From the NCBI RefSeq assembly GCF_907165205.1, contig NC_058192.1:15004001-15068000 (forward strand): a DNA stretch of 64,000 nt, given 5' to 3'. Source of the DNA: Coccinella septempunctata. Lineage: Eukaryota; Arthropoda; Insecta; Coleoptera; Coccinellidae. Shown here piece after piece: positions 45,404-57,600 of this stretch. Position numbers and translations under genes: made by a program. Under the pieces are notes generated by a model. It saw nothing but the letters and a program-made list of their open reading frames with translations, made no database searches and was not told the origin of the DNA. Numbering within the stretch: the first letter of the stretch is position 1; each line of letters opens with the position of its first letter.

Positions 45404-48400
45404 TGAAACAGAAAAACAATATTGAGAACAAAACATCATTCGTAACGTTCAAATATATCCCCCAAGAAGGCTGCCTTTATAGTACGAAGAGAACAATTAA
45501 TTCTCAGTTTCATTCACGTGATCGTCTAATTTGAATTTTTTATTTTTCTTTTTATAAAGATGTGAGGTGATTGTAATTGGAAAAAATGAATTTGGTCTGA
45601 ATATAATGAAGACTTTTGATTATAATGATAATGTTAGTGAAAGACTTATTTTCTGAGCATTTCTAGACAGACGAGGATAATTTGTATATCACAAAAAAAA
45701 ACGAAGAAAAGTTAGTAATTGAATCGTAAGGTACAATTTCCAATATTGAAATAATGAAGGTAAATGAATTATCACAGCTTCCTCATGAACGAATCTAATA
45801 ATAAGGCATCTCAATAACTGAATTCAAAACAAAATATAAACCTCCCAGACATTTTTTGTATGGTTTTTTATTGTGGAACATTCAAAATGAAACTGTCATT
45901 AGAATCCGTCCTTTTTTCGCTACAGAAGATATAATATTGTATTCTCTAACGCATCCTAAAAAATGGTCTATGAATATTCTTTTACGGCTTTTACAATATG
46001 CGCAACCATATCAAAGATGGAAAAAACACATGAGCGATACTTCGATATATCCACGAGAAAGGATCCCAGATGATGAGATGTCCATTATCGGAATCATTGA
46101 GAACGTCTGCAAATCTTCTTTGGACCGTTTTCAACCCCAACATGAAAAGACGTTTCGTCTAAATCGTCGACTGTGAAATTGTATTCATAAGGGTGCCCCT
46201 TCTGAGCTTCCTCAGAATGGGATTTTACTAAGCATATTTCCTAGTTTTGTTATTTCATAGGATTTGTTTTTGGGTCACGTTGAAAAGCTGGAAGTTTCAC
46301 GTGGTTTTTCCCCCACATTTCGGACGAAACAAAATATGCTCGATAATTGGCACATTCGCCATTTTGCAGCGGCTGGTGAATTTATGAAACCCGCAATTTG
46401 CGGCAGAATTTGTTTCCTATTCAGGATCAATCGGGAATTTTACTTTGAATTGAACAAAAAAGAAGAAAATTGCGGACTCTATCCGAATTTACCATTATTA
46501 TTAACTTTGGAAACTATTCATTCAAAAAATGATAAATTCTCGCTGAAATTTTCCATGAACATTTGAAGTTTCCAGATGTTTTAAAGAACAAGAACATGAA
46601 TATTCACTTCTCGATGTAGATATATATTCTTTCTACAGACTTTTCAATTTCAAACGACTGTATTTTTATATTAATAACATATATAGGTGTTCCTTTGTAT
46701 GTTCCTTCCTTCTTGATGCTCTTTATGTGTTATAATGAAAATATTAATTTCTTCACAATAACAATTATAATATACAGCAGAAAAAAATGAGAAGGATCTT
46801 TAGAATTTAAAAATTCATCATCCTATATAGAAGAAGCATTAGCATTGTTTCATCAGTATCACTGAATTTTCATTCATTCCAAACTGTGATCAAAGGTTAA
46901 TTTTGTCATTGATGATATCAAAATTTTCTTCCTATTAGAGACAAGAATTCGTTATATAATAACGTAAACGGAAAGAAAAAGGGCGATAGTTTTTACAGGC
47001 TGCCAAAGATATATTCCTAGCGATTACTGACATCATACTATTGCTAAAAGAGGGAAGAAAAATCTAAATATTCGAAAAAACCAAGCATTTCGAAGCAGTC
47101 AAATAATTTTTTTTCGAGCCTGATTTTCAAGAACAGCAGGATTGATGTAAGCTCAAAAAACTTATCCTGGAATATCCTCCCCCTCGAACCTAGATGACAC
47201 AAGATCCGCTTCTTTTTCTAAGGTCATGAATTTCAAATGAGGCCTTCTTTTCCGTTATTGAAAAATTGACAGGCTTGAAATATCAACGCTTGCGGCAATT
47301 TTGATTTATATGCATATTGTACATATCTAGCTCGAAGTGTGCGTTGATAGCTTATGCTTATCTGTAGTTCAAGCCATCATTCTCCTGCGGAATTCTTGCC
47401 ACTGACGTTCGGTGTAAGTGAAATACGATAGGGTGAAAAATTGGGACAGGGAAGTTTAGGTATATTTATAGGGGTGGAGGATTCGGGAATTGAATCTAGA
47501 CGTTTGCTGAATGGGATTTTGTAGCGCACCGATGCGATGGCTCGAAAAATCCTTGGGTTTACTAAAATTATCAAGTTTTACTCGATACCTATATGTACTG
47601 GTACATATTTTTAATTCAATAACACTTTTAAATTGGACATGAAATAGTTATTTATGTAAAATTGGTAATTATGTCCTAAGGACGCATATTATTTATACCT
47701 GCGTTGCGTACATAAATTTTATATACAGAGCGTGAATGCACAATTGTTAAATAATTTAAGGGGTGAAACCTTATCAAAAATAGTGTGGGTCTTCAATATA
47801 ATTCTTTCGAGCAGCCTTTGCTATGATACAGGCCCCTCAAGATGACATCTGGAAAGCCATTGTTAATTTTTCTTCTTAGAAACCAAAAAACTGAGAGAAA
47901 TGAAATTGAGAAGGCACTCTAAGGGAGCGTGAAGTCACAAAATTCTTTTCTGGTGTTACCTTATAATTTCAGCATATATACATCATACAGAATCGAGAAT
48001 TGATCCCCTGGTCCAGCCTTCAAGTGATGATTTTTCTGTTCTTCAGTTTTTCGAGGAACTTTAGAGGATCCCAGAATCACCTCCCATAGATATAACAGTG
48101 GCTATTCATAAGAAAATAGAAAAAAACGAAAAAGACATTGAAAAACCTTCAGCATGATATCCGCACTAGGTAAATTTAAGTTCGAAGATAATTTTAGCCT
48201 ATAGCACTCACGCTACTACTAATGTGTAGCATTTTTTTTCAAAAATTTTAATACTTTGATTATGAGTAAAGAAAAGACTTCGGCATTCTTCATTTCATGA
48301 ATCTATAAGGTTTTTGCGAGTGAAGAATTTTTGCATCTACATAGTGTTTTCAAAGGTGAGGCTTTTTTTGACAGAAGTTAGAACTCATCAAAATAAGTCG

Positions 48401-50010
48401 TAACCAAAAATTGTCTATATAAAATATCCAAGATGGCTGATATACAACAAAAGAAACAAAACATAAACATATGGCTGGACAATGAATGGTTCAGTATCAA
48501 GTTCTTCGGATAAGATACAGCAGGTTACTTTTGAGAGAATCATAATTGTTGTATCGTGCAATTTAGGGTGAAAAAAAATGTGGAAAAGCGAGGCTTATGT
48601 TAGTTATGTTTCCCCATTTCATCCCATTTTTACGACGATTGTTGAAATGTTCGAACAAGAAGATTGTGATGCCCATTGTGAGAAAATTCGTGAATAATTT
48701 AGACGAATTTTATTGGTGATATTTTGAAGTATTTTTCTATTCTTTACACTTGTGTTTCAAGTCCCTTCTGTCAGTTGGCATCGAAATGAACCATTTCATA
48801 AAATCGTGTAAGTTATTATACTAAAAAATAATGACAACCATTCTTCAATCCTAAGTTTCCATTTTCATTTCAACGTAAATATCGAACGAGCCAATATCCT
48901 AACGAAACCACATTGTCAAATCAGGAGATAAGTTTTTTCCCATTGCTTTGCGATAATTCAGCCAACAAACGTTCTAGGGTCGTATTAGGATCTATTTCAG
49001 TGATCATTTTCAATTTTTTTTCAACTTTGTCGTTTTGAAAGTTTTGTATAGGCTTCATTTTGACCAGTTCTACCCGTTGAAAAAACCTCAGCTTCAAATT
49101 TACCCTGTATTGAACATTTCGAAATTGAGAACTCAGAGGGCATACCTGATATCTAGCTGAATTTTATGAAAACTAAATAAACTGATACTTTCCAGTCGAA
49201 AAAAAAATACTTCATACGACTTAACACCTCACTATCCATACTTGTTTTTTTGTTTTTTTGCCCTGCTGTATTTGATGAAATGAATATCTCTAGAGAGAAT
49301 GCAGAGCCATGATACCCGTAGCCAAAATATTACCTTCTCTTTGAAGTTGAAATGAGCAAGAGAATAATCACTTTCGCTTTCCCTTAACGACCAATACTCT
49401 TCATCCATCGATACCCTTCAAATAGCTCCCTCCATCACTCCTTCAAAAATGTCCGATCCCGAAAAAATTTAAGTGTGCTCGATCGTCTGAAATAACCTTT
49501 AGCCCAAGGATACCGACATGAACAATAACGCTCATCGACCTTTGCGATAAAAGCAAATCCACCCCAACTTTCGTGCGCCGAACTTTTGAGGTTATTTATA
49601 GCCATTCCTGATATTTTATTGTCGAGAAAATCGGATATGATCTGATCGCGCCTTATTAATTTGGAAACACCAGAGGGGTTGGATATCGCCTGGATTTTGT
49701 CACAAGGATTGAGGAAAAGTGCCATTAGATTCAGCCCCTGCGATTGCAATTTTTCCGCCTGGGAAAATGGTAGGAATGATTTTTCAATTTTGAAATTTGT
49801 AACGTGCGTTCGAGAATATTGATGGTCCAGTAGAGTATGGAATTGTATTCTGTTTCTATACATCACATTAAATCGTAGCGCAGTTTAGGCTTTGGATGAG
49901 CTTCAAATGTTTCAAAGTGGTTTGATAATGATCAAATCATTCATAAAGACAATTTTCAATAGGACCCCATAAATACCGATCGAAATTCAATCTGGGAGAA
50001 TTCTGCATTT
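45404..50010. other. long unassigned tract
   Basis: It holds three of the longer open frames of the window (plus 45856-46176, 106 codons; plus 46264-46566, 100 codons; minus 49435-49866, 143 codons). None shows a known domain, start context, splice partner or compositional signal beyond chance, so I do not call genes. A repeat end lies at 47724-47825. Confidence 0.45.
47724..47825 (+). repeat. MITE end, copy 2 (relative of 41387-41480)
   Basis: TACAGAGCGTGAATGCACAA is followed by AAGGGGTGAAACCTTATC, AGTGTGGGTCTTCAATA and TAATTCTTTCGAGCAGCC. This is the same word order as at 41387-41480, in the same orientation. No right end was found. Confidence 0.45.
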
Positions 50011-50291
50011 TCTGAAACCTTTTCGGGTTTTCACTCCCAATCTCTTCGAAAAAAACAATAAAAAAATTGAAATAACCGATTTGCTCCTACTTAAATTCTT
50101 GCAATAATTTGTCAGGAGCATAATTATAATTTCAAAGTCCCAGGCCAAAGTTTTCCGGCAACAATTTAGTCTACTTGTTTTGCTCCTGACAAATTAGTGC
50201 AAGAATTAGCGCAGGAACAAATCGGTTATTTTAATTTTTTAATTGATTTTGTTCCCGGGATTGGAAGTGAAGACCCTAAAAAAGTTTCAGA
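50011..50291. mobile_element. foldback MITE, 110-bp arms
   Basis: Left arm 50011-50120 and right arm 50181-50291 are inverted. TCTGAAACCTTTTCGGGT mirrors the region ending AAAAAAGTTTCAGA, AAATAACCGATTTGCTCC mirrors GAACAAATCGGTTATTTT, and TTTGTCAGGAGCA mirrors TGCTCCTGACAAA. The loop is 60 bp. The plus frame 50197-50451 arises from the right arm. It ends 62 bp before mariner D. Confidence 0.75.
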
Positions 50292-50353
50292 AGACGTAAT
50301 AAATACGCCACAGGAATCACATGGTTTCACGTGTTTTCTGGTTTCTGATATGT

Positions 50354-51550
50354 TACGAGGATATATTGAAAAATTCTTAGCCTACTATAAAACCAAACAA
50401 AATCTCAATGTCAAAATACTTTATTACTCAACATATTTTCCTCTTAATTGAATACATTTCTCACAGCGAACCTAAAACGTCTGTAGACCTTTCTTCTTGC
50501 TTTGCAAACCAGACCTCCACAGCTTTTATTACCTCCTCGTTGGAAGAAAATTTACAACCTTTCAGAGATGATAGTCGCATGGAGCCAAATCTGGTGAATA
50601 AGGGGTGTGTTCAAACCCTAAATCACGAATTTTTTGCTTGGCAACATGAGATTTGTATGCAGGGGCGTTGTCCTGCAAAAACAAAACACCTTTGGATAGT
50701 TTTCCACGTCTTTTCTCTTTAATTTTTTTCCGTAGAGTGGTCAGTAATGTCGAATAGTAATCGCCGGTTATTGTTCTACCTTATCTAAAAAGTCAATCAT
50801 GATTGCCATGGAGCAACCATGATTGCTCCCAAAAAACCGAAGCAAGAACTTTTCCAGCAGATTTTTGGACACGAAACTTCTTAGGTCTTGGAGAACCAGA
50901 GTGTCTCCATTCCATCGATTGTTGCTTTGTTTCTGGATCGTAGAAATGTGCTCAAGTCTCATCCATACCTAGTAACAATTCGGTTCAAGAAGTCTACATC
51001 GTTTTCAAATCGAGCACAGATCGAACACGATGCTTCTGCCCTTGCACGCCTTTGGTCAACATTCAAACATTTGGGGATCCATTTTGCAGCAATTTTTCTC
51101 ATGTCCAAATTGACGTGAACTATATAATGAACGTGTCTGATAAAAGCATGTCATGAACTGCATCAATATTTTCGAGGATTGACACAGAAACTGGCCTTCC
51201 CGATCGGTCATCATCTTCAATGGAAAATTTACCAATTTTGAAGCTTGAAGTCTAATTTTTCACGGTCTAATACGAAAGACATTGATCACATTGTATTAAG
51301 CATATCTTCGTAATTCTGCTTACCTCTTTACCCTTTTGAATACAGGTACTTGATGATGGCTCGGTACTCCATTTTTTCGATTTTCACAATTTCGGTGGAC
51401 ATCTTCTTTCTTTTAATTTATTGCGTAACTCTGGTTTATTTTTTTGACCTCAAACTTCACACTGACACTTCTAATGAGTGCTTATGGGAGCAATATTTTT
51501 TTAATGCATGGAACTGGTCTGGGCTAACTAGATATCAATACATCCTCGTA
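50354..51550 (-). mobile_element. mariner element, copy D, both ends present
   Basis: The element is 50356-51548 with TA at 50354-50355 and 51549-51550. The ends match the family consensus well (CGAGGATATATTGAAAAA at the transposase 3' side, and the complement of TGATATCAATACATCCTCG-type sequence at the 5' side). At about 1.19 kb it is the shortest of the five copies because of internal deletions. It lies in the same orientation as copy E, 1.8 kb away. Confidence 0.92.
50424..51402 (-). pseudogene. mariner transposase, copy D, several deletions
   Basis: The start codon is at 51402 (reading MSTEIVKIEKME...) and the stop at 50424. Recognisable parts include the first catalytic motif (MDETW context near 50962), PETKQQSMEWRHSGSPRPKK near 50900 in one frame, and LQDNAPAYKSHVA near 50660. 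The third catalytic Asp region has lost sequence: SPDLAPSDYHLF is reduced near 50580, so the DD34D triad is incomplete. Deletions near 51150-51180 remove part of the linker after the DNA-binding domain. Not functional. Confidence 0.87.
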
Positions 51551-53342
51551 TCTCTTATCTGGGCAGAATGGTATTATCCAATCAACCACTTTCATTGCAA
51601 ACCACTAAACATGTCTTTATTATCTGTCTATAAACCCTTCGTTCCTAATTTCAACCTGATCGAAACAAGTCAAGTCATTTGAAATAGTTCATTCATCCAT
51701 TCATAATAAGGGTTGCTATATATTCAAAGTACCTACGGTCTTGATATGAGAAAATTTCATAGGAAAAGATGACATTGTGAACTATGAGACTTGAATCGAG
51801 GTTTGTCAGAAATTAATTTGAAAAAAATTTAAAATTATAGAAAAATTTAATTGTTCAGAAGACTTGGATTATTTATCTATCCATTTTCAAGCTTTCTCTT
51901 CGAATATTTCACTAATGTTATCCTATTTTTGGAATTCACGATGGAAGGGTTGAATATATCGACATAACTAGGGTGTATATTTTTATTTTGCATATTTCCA
52001 CTGATTCTTTGGGTTCTGTACAAACTTTTCGATCAGTTATTCACCTCTAAGTAACTTACAGTTGGATTTTTTCGGGGCGCATCCCAACATTTACTTCCGA
52101 GGTTCATTGTAAAAAGTAACGAACCGCTTTCGCCCCTGCAGTTCCTTCCTCAATATCGTTTCTTTATCATCCCGATGAAATTTGAGGATGAACAACGGAT
52201 ACGCTCTTGGAAACCGTAAAGTATTACTTACAGCGTACGTGATTCGAAGCTCTTATACTTCGGCAACCTTTTGGCCTGGCTGGGGACTATCTGGGAAAGA
52301 AAGGCTTTCCGTTGAGAAGTTTCAATTCTCGTTTTCCTGTCGAAAACTTGCTTATTTTCGCCCTCGAGCTGAGATATCGAATGTATCCTCTTGAGGGAAT
52401 CCATTGAAAATTTGGTCGGTTTCGATAGAGAGCCGAGATTCTAATACACGTATCCTGAGTCTATTGAAAACTCTTTGCTGCTATTGAATCCTCGCTTGAA
52501 ACCCATCTGTCGATAGCAGATGAAAAGTATGCCTTTTGGAGTTTGACCAGGAATTTTACCTACTGAAAATCATATTCATCAATATAAATCATAAAAGAGA
52601 AATCAAAAAACAGCCTGAAATTATCCTTGCTCGATTTTTTCTTCACACATAATGCTCTTTATCAATTTTCCTTTCACCCCATAACAGAAGATTTATCTGC
52701 ATTAACTTGAATGATTCGGAATTTCAAATTCTCCAACCCTCCTTCATCGGAAAATCAGATAAGTCGAAATTCTCTGCCGATCCACTCTCAATTTCAATAA
52801 TGGAACAAATTGATGTTTAGAGAACCTCCCCAGAAACTCAACACGCTGATTTATGAGCTTCTTAACTTCTTCTGATATCATTCAACCGACTTTAATTCAA
52901 TTCCGGACTTGGTCTCCACCGAACCGGATCGCGTAGGGACAATTAAATCCCTCGGAATATTGGCAGTTAACATGAAGGTGGGAATCGAAAAGTGGGAATT
53001 CGAATTCTCACGAGTTGATCGTAACGAGGGTGGAAACAGTGAATGTTACAATTAAAGGCGACGATTAAGACGAGCATAAAGGAGCTCATCGAGTGACAGG
53101 TTGTGTTTCGTTTTAGATGGATCAACTTATGAGAATAATATTTATCTGCAATATTGCAATTAGTGCAAGGAAATAATTTTATGGTTTTTCCAAATGAATT
53201 GATTTTCCCGACTCCTATAAAATTGTAATTACCTATATTCCATTAAAGATGGCAGAATTTCAACCAGCATATTTTAATTTTTTTCAGACTGCAGCTTGAA
53301 GGTTCAATTTTGAAATACTGGTTATCTGTTCGGGGGATCACA
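51551..53342. other. unassigned tract between mariners D and E
   Basis: Locally GC-richer sequence at about 52060-52420 carries a 70-codon frame without domain. A block at 53041-53084 is similar to 55562-55606. No gene is supported. Confidence 0.4.
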
Positions 53343-54630
53343 TATAAGGATATATTAAAAAATTCTTAGCCTACTATAGAACCAAACAAAATTTCAGTGT
53401 CAAAATATTTTACTACTCAACATATTCTCCTCTTAATTGGATACATTTATTAGAGCGAAACTGCAACATCTCTAGACCTTTCAAAAAAAATGTTTCTTCT
53501 TGCTCTGTAAACCAGACCTCCACAGCTCTTATTATCTCCTCGTTGGAAGAAAATTTACGACCCTTTAAACTTTTATTCAGTTGAGGAAAGGGATGGTAGT
53601 CGGATGGAGCCAAATCTGGCGAATAAGGGGGGTGTTCTAGTAATTCAAAACCTAAATCACGAATTTTTTGAATGTCAACATGAGATTTGTGTGCAGGGGC
53701 GTTGTCCTGCAAAAACAAAACACATATGGGTAGCTCTCCGCGTCTTTTCTCTTTAAATTTCCTCCCGTAGAGTCAGTAATGTCGAATGGTAATCTCCGGT
53801 TATTGTTCTACCCTTATCCAAAAAATTAATCATGATTATTCCATGGCAATCCCAAAAAAGTGAAGCAAGAACTTTTCCAGCAGATTTTTGGACACGAAAC
53901 TTCTTAGGTCTAGGAGAACCAGAGTGTCGCCATTCCATCGATTGTTGCTGTGTTTCTGGATCGTAGAAATGTACCCAAGTCTCATCCATAGTAACAATTC
54001 GGTTTGAAGTCTACATCGTTTTCAAATCGAACACAAATGGAACGCGATGCTTCTACCCTTGAACTCTTTTGATCAACATTCAAACATTTAGGGATCCATT
54101 TTACAGCAATTTTTCTTATGTCCAAATTGACGTGAACTATATGATGAACGCGTTCGTATAAAATATTCAGTGCTTCAGATATCCGTTTTAGCCCAAATCG
54201 ACGGTCTGATAAAATCATGTCATGAAATGCATCGATATTTTCGGGGACTGACACAGAAACTGGCCTTCCCGATAGGTCATCATCTTCAATATAAAATTTA
54301 CCTCTTTTGAAGCTTGCAGTCCAATTTTGCACGGTCGCATACGAAGGACATTGATCATCAAGGGTATTTAGCATATCTTCGTAAATCTGTTTACCACTTA
54401 ACCCTTTTAAATACAGGTACTTGATTATGGCTCGATACTCCAATTTTTCGATTTTCACAATTTCGGTGGACATCTTCTTTCTTTTAATTTATTGTGTAAC
54501 TCTGGTCTATTTTGTTGACCACAAACTTTACACTGACCGTTCTAATGAGTTATTGTTCGTTGCTATGGTAACACAATATTTTTATGCATGGAACTGGTCT
54601 AGGCTAACTAGATATCAATACATCCTCGTA
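53343..54630 (-). mobile_element. mariner element, copy E, best preserved
   Basis: The element is 53345-54628 (1284 bp) with TA at 53343-53344 and 54629-54630. The transposase-5' side end is canonical. The 3' side end reads TAAGGATATATTAAAAAATT, with two CpG-type changes from CGAGGA. It has the longest transposase pieces of the five copies and is the best template for the family consensus. Confidence 0.93.
53413..54473 (-). pseudogene. mariner transposase, copy E, two frame breaks
   Basis: Start ATG at 54473 (MSTEIVKIEKLEYRAIIKYL), stop at 53413-53415. The helix-turn-helix DNA-binding half is complete to about 54000. A 2-base deletion within the DFLNRIV-type segment near 54003 shifts the frame. 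The second piece, 53753-53989, carries MDETWVHFYDPETQQQ (first Asp) and an in-frame loss of one codon. One extra base near 53757 shifts again. The third piece carries LQDNAPAHKSH (second Asp) and APSDYHPFPQL (third Asp; 34 residues lie between them), and ends RGEYVE. Only these two frame breaks separate it from an open frame of family length, about 345 codons. Confidence 0.92.
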
Positions 54631-57600
54631 TTTAATTTTAAACTCTAAAGCAATAGCTTTACTGATAGCCATGATGATGTTATAATATATTCTTTAGTTA
54701 TTAGTTAATTCCTATTATATCATAAACATTCCAATCTTAAGTGTGTATGCTGAGTGTAATCATGCTAACATTATTCCATCTTTGAATACACGTGATTCAT
54801 AAAGTAGTTTTGGCAAGACAGATACTATAGCTTACTTTTCAATGAATCATGATAAAGTAGTTTCGTATTGTTTCTTAGATAAGTTTTGTGAAATATAAGG
54901 AGCAAGTGTTCGACAGAGAAAGTATGGCGTTGATGAATTTTTCAGAAGTATATCTTGAGATTTGGGTATCATCCACCCTCAATGTCAACGCATGCTCACC
55001 TCCCAGTTGTTGAAAATTTTGAAATCTTCATCTAGCAACAACCCTCAAAATATCCTCACAAATTATAGGATATTTCATGCACTCAACAATGCATTCCATT
55101 GACTGGACTAAGGTTCGATTAACGAATTGGCGAATGCGCAACTCTTTCAAATACATGCTGTTTTGGTTAATTTGTTACCCCACAACTTGGTTGTAGCGGA
55201 AATTTGTGAGATGTTCATGAGGGTTTTAAAGAACTCATTCTGAAAATGAAAAAGTTTTTACAAGTGAAAAATCTCTTCTTTATGAGGATCAAAACAAAAG
55301 TTAACACATTAGAAAATCTACCAAATCTGAAAATTAGTGGAAGCTGTTGAAAATTAGTTGAGAGAAATACATGTATTTCATTAACTCATATCATTCGGGG
55401 CTTAATTGGAATTTCTTATATACCTTGGTCACATAAGAAGTTTTTTGGTCACCTTAGTTCCTTGAATATCATCCTTGAACACGAACACGCCAAGATCACC
55501 CTATTGCTTTCATCCTATTGGATGGTCGTGTCTGGTTACCTTTATGAAGAGCGGAATTTACGAATGTAACAATTACAGCCAGCGATTAAGCCAAAAATAA
55601 AACGGAGAGCGGAGCGAGGCACGCGAAGGCATTAAATTGTTCTGTTTTTATTTCGTTTCAATAACGGAACCATAAAATAACCGGATCCAAGGGGGAGATG
55701 TAACGGCGATAAATATCAAATGAGGATTTTGGCACTTTTTGGCGTTGGTTTATTGGCAGTGTGTGAGCGGCAAGTCCCAAGGGTGCTTTCTCAGGGTGAA
55801 TTTCAGTGGTACTTGTGTCAAATAAGTATCGAGGGAGAATTATTTACCGCCGAGCGTAATCTTTCGGGGAACAATCACACGAATAATCATTAATTTTTCA
55901 ACAACGTTTTTTTATCGATCGAAAACGACAAGATAACTCGAAAAATTGCTGTAAAAAAAAACTTTATGAAGGGATTTGGGTGTTGAATCAAAATAAATGG
56001 CAAATATGTATATAAGGTTTATGTTGAAAATACCCGGTAGTTCCTTCAAATCCATAACGATTTCTTCGCAGTGATAAGGCTGTTGATATCTTCATATATT
56101 TCTCTATTTTCACAACACAGAAAGCGAATGGGAAACAGGGCTTGAATTTGTCAATTTGTAAGAAAAACATTCAATAAGTACCTACTTTCTGGAATTATCT
56201 GAACCAGAGGATAACACATCGTAGGGTGAAGTTTTGACAATATCCAATTTTACTGAATGTGTGAGTAGCTAACCGTAAAAACTTTTAACGCTCAGTAACT
56301 CTACATAATGAACTGCCACGTACATTTCGAGCCTTCTTTAGCATAGGTTAGATTGAAAATGATTCAGCAGGTATTTCTCACCTTATTTTAATATCTTCAA
56401 TAAAAGGATGGACGTTTCTTGTGTAAGCTTAATTAATTGATTTATTCCACTGACCGTAACAAGCATTCTTGATCAGGTAAAAGGCTCATTGAAAAGCCCA
56501 ATGCCATAAAGCCTATAAAACTTGACTTCACGATTATTTTTTATGCGGAAAGTGATTGCTGAAGATGGTATATTTCTGTAGTCACTTCGGAACAAACATT
56601 TCTTCACCTCATACTAATATAAGAAAAGTAGTATTCACTGAAGCCCGTTTGTAACAGCCAAAAATTCTCTGGAGATTTCTCTACAGAATTTTGGCAAGAA
56701 AACAGCAGAAAATATTTTGTATGCAACTGAACAGTGAATTCTACCGCAATATTTCACAATAAGACACTTTGCTTCATAAAACTGTATCTCTCACTACTTC
56801 TGATGAGAACGCAAGATTTGAATCACTAACCATTTTGGCTTTAAAATAACACATTGTTGTGAAATCACAGAAAGGATTCTGGAAATGATTAAACAAAGTG
56901 AAATTTACTGCGCAGGTAAAGAAGCAGGATTTTTGATCCAAGCCTACACTTTCCCTTGAGGGTGTTGTGGCGTTCATCATTCGGCCAATCCCCCTATTTC
57001 CGACCTTCTAGTACTTGTCGGGAACTCATAACCTGTTTTTCGAAGGTTTCTATGCCGCCTCGGAAAAATCAATTTGAACCGAGCTATAAATAATGGACAA
57101 ATCCAATAAGGAATGGAAAGGAAATATAACGTTGCGTTGTGTACATTGTTGAGATGATAGGAGGAAGTGAGTTTACACATTTCCTCTATGTTTGCATTTC
57201 TGATCTGATAAAGAATTCGGGCCAAAGGCAAACAGATATTTTCATTTTCATTCATTGATAACCTGTCGTTTGATGATGAAGTATAGAGTATCCACCTCTA
57301 TCGGGAATGCCTGGAAATATTTATTGGTGATGTGATGGACTAGCTAAATATGAGCAATCAACTACCTACCACCACATTTCTCACCAATGGAAGATGCATC
57401 TTTCTATTCAAATCATAGATATTTTCATCTCAAACGTACATATAAGGGTATAATTATACCCGGGACACATTGTGATTAACTGAAATGGAATGAATTGTTA
57501 TATATCTTATTTTTCAATCAATCTTCTCATCAACTGACCAATCCTTATCCTCTGACCCTGACAGATTGATTGATAAAAGAGGTTCCTCAGGAAATTCCAC

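Noticed and set aside
45856..46566. Two plus-strand frames of about 100 codons
   Set aside because: No domain, no shared features and no splice sites that link them.
49435..49866. 143-codon minus-strand open frame
   Set aside because: It is the longest frame apart from the transposons, but it has no recognisable domain, no splice context and no repeat relationship. At this length it can occur by chance in 64 kb.
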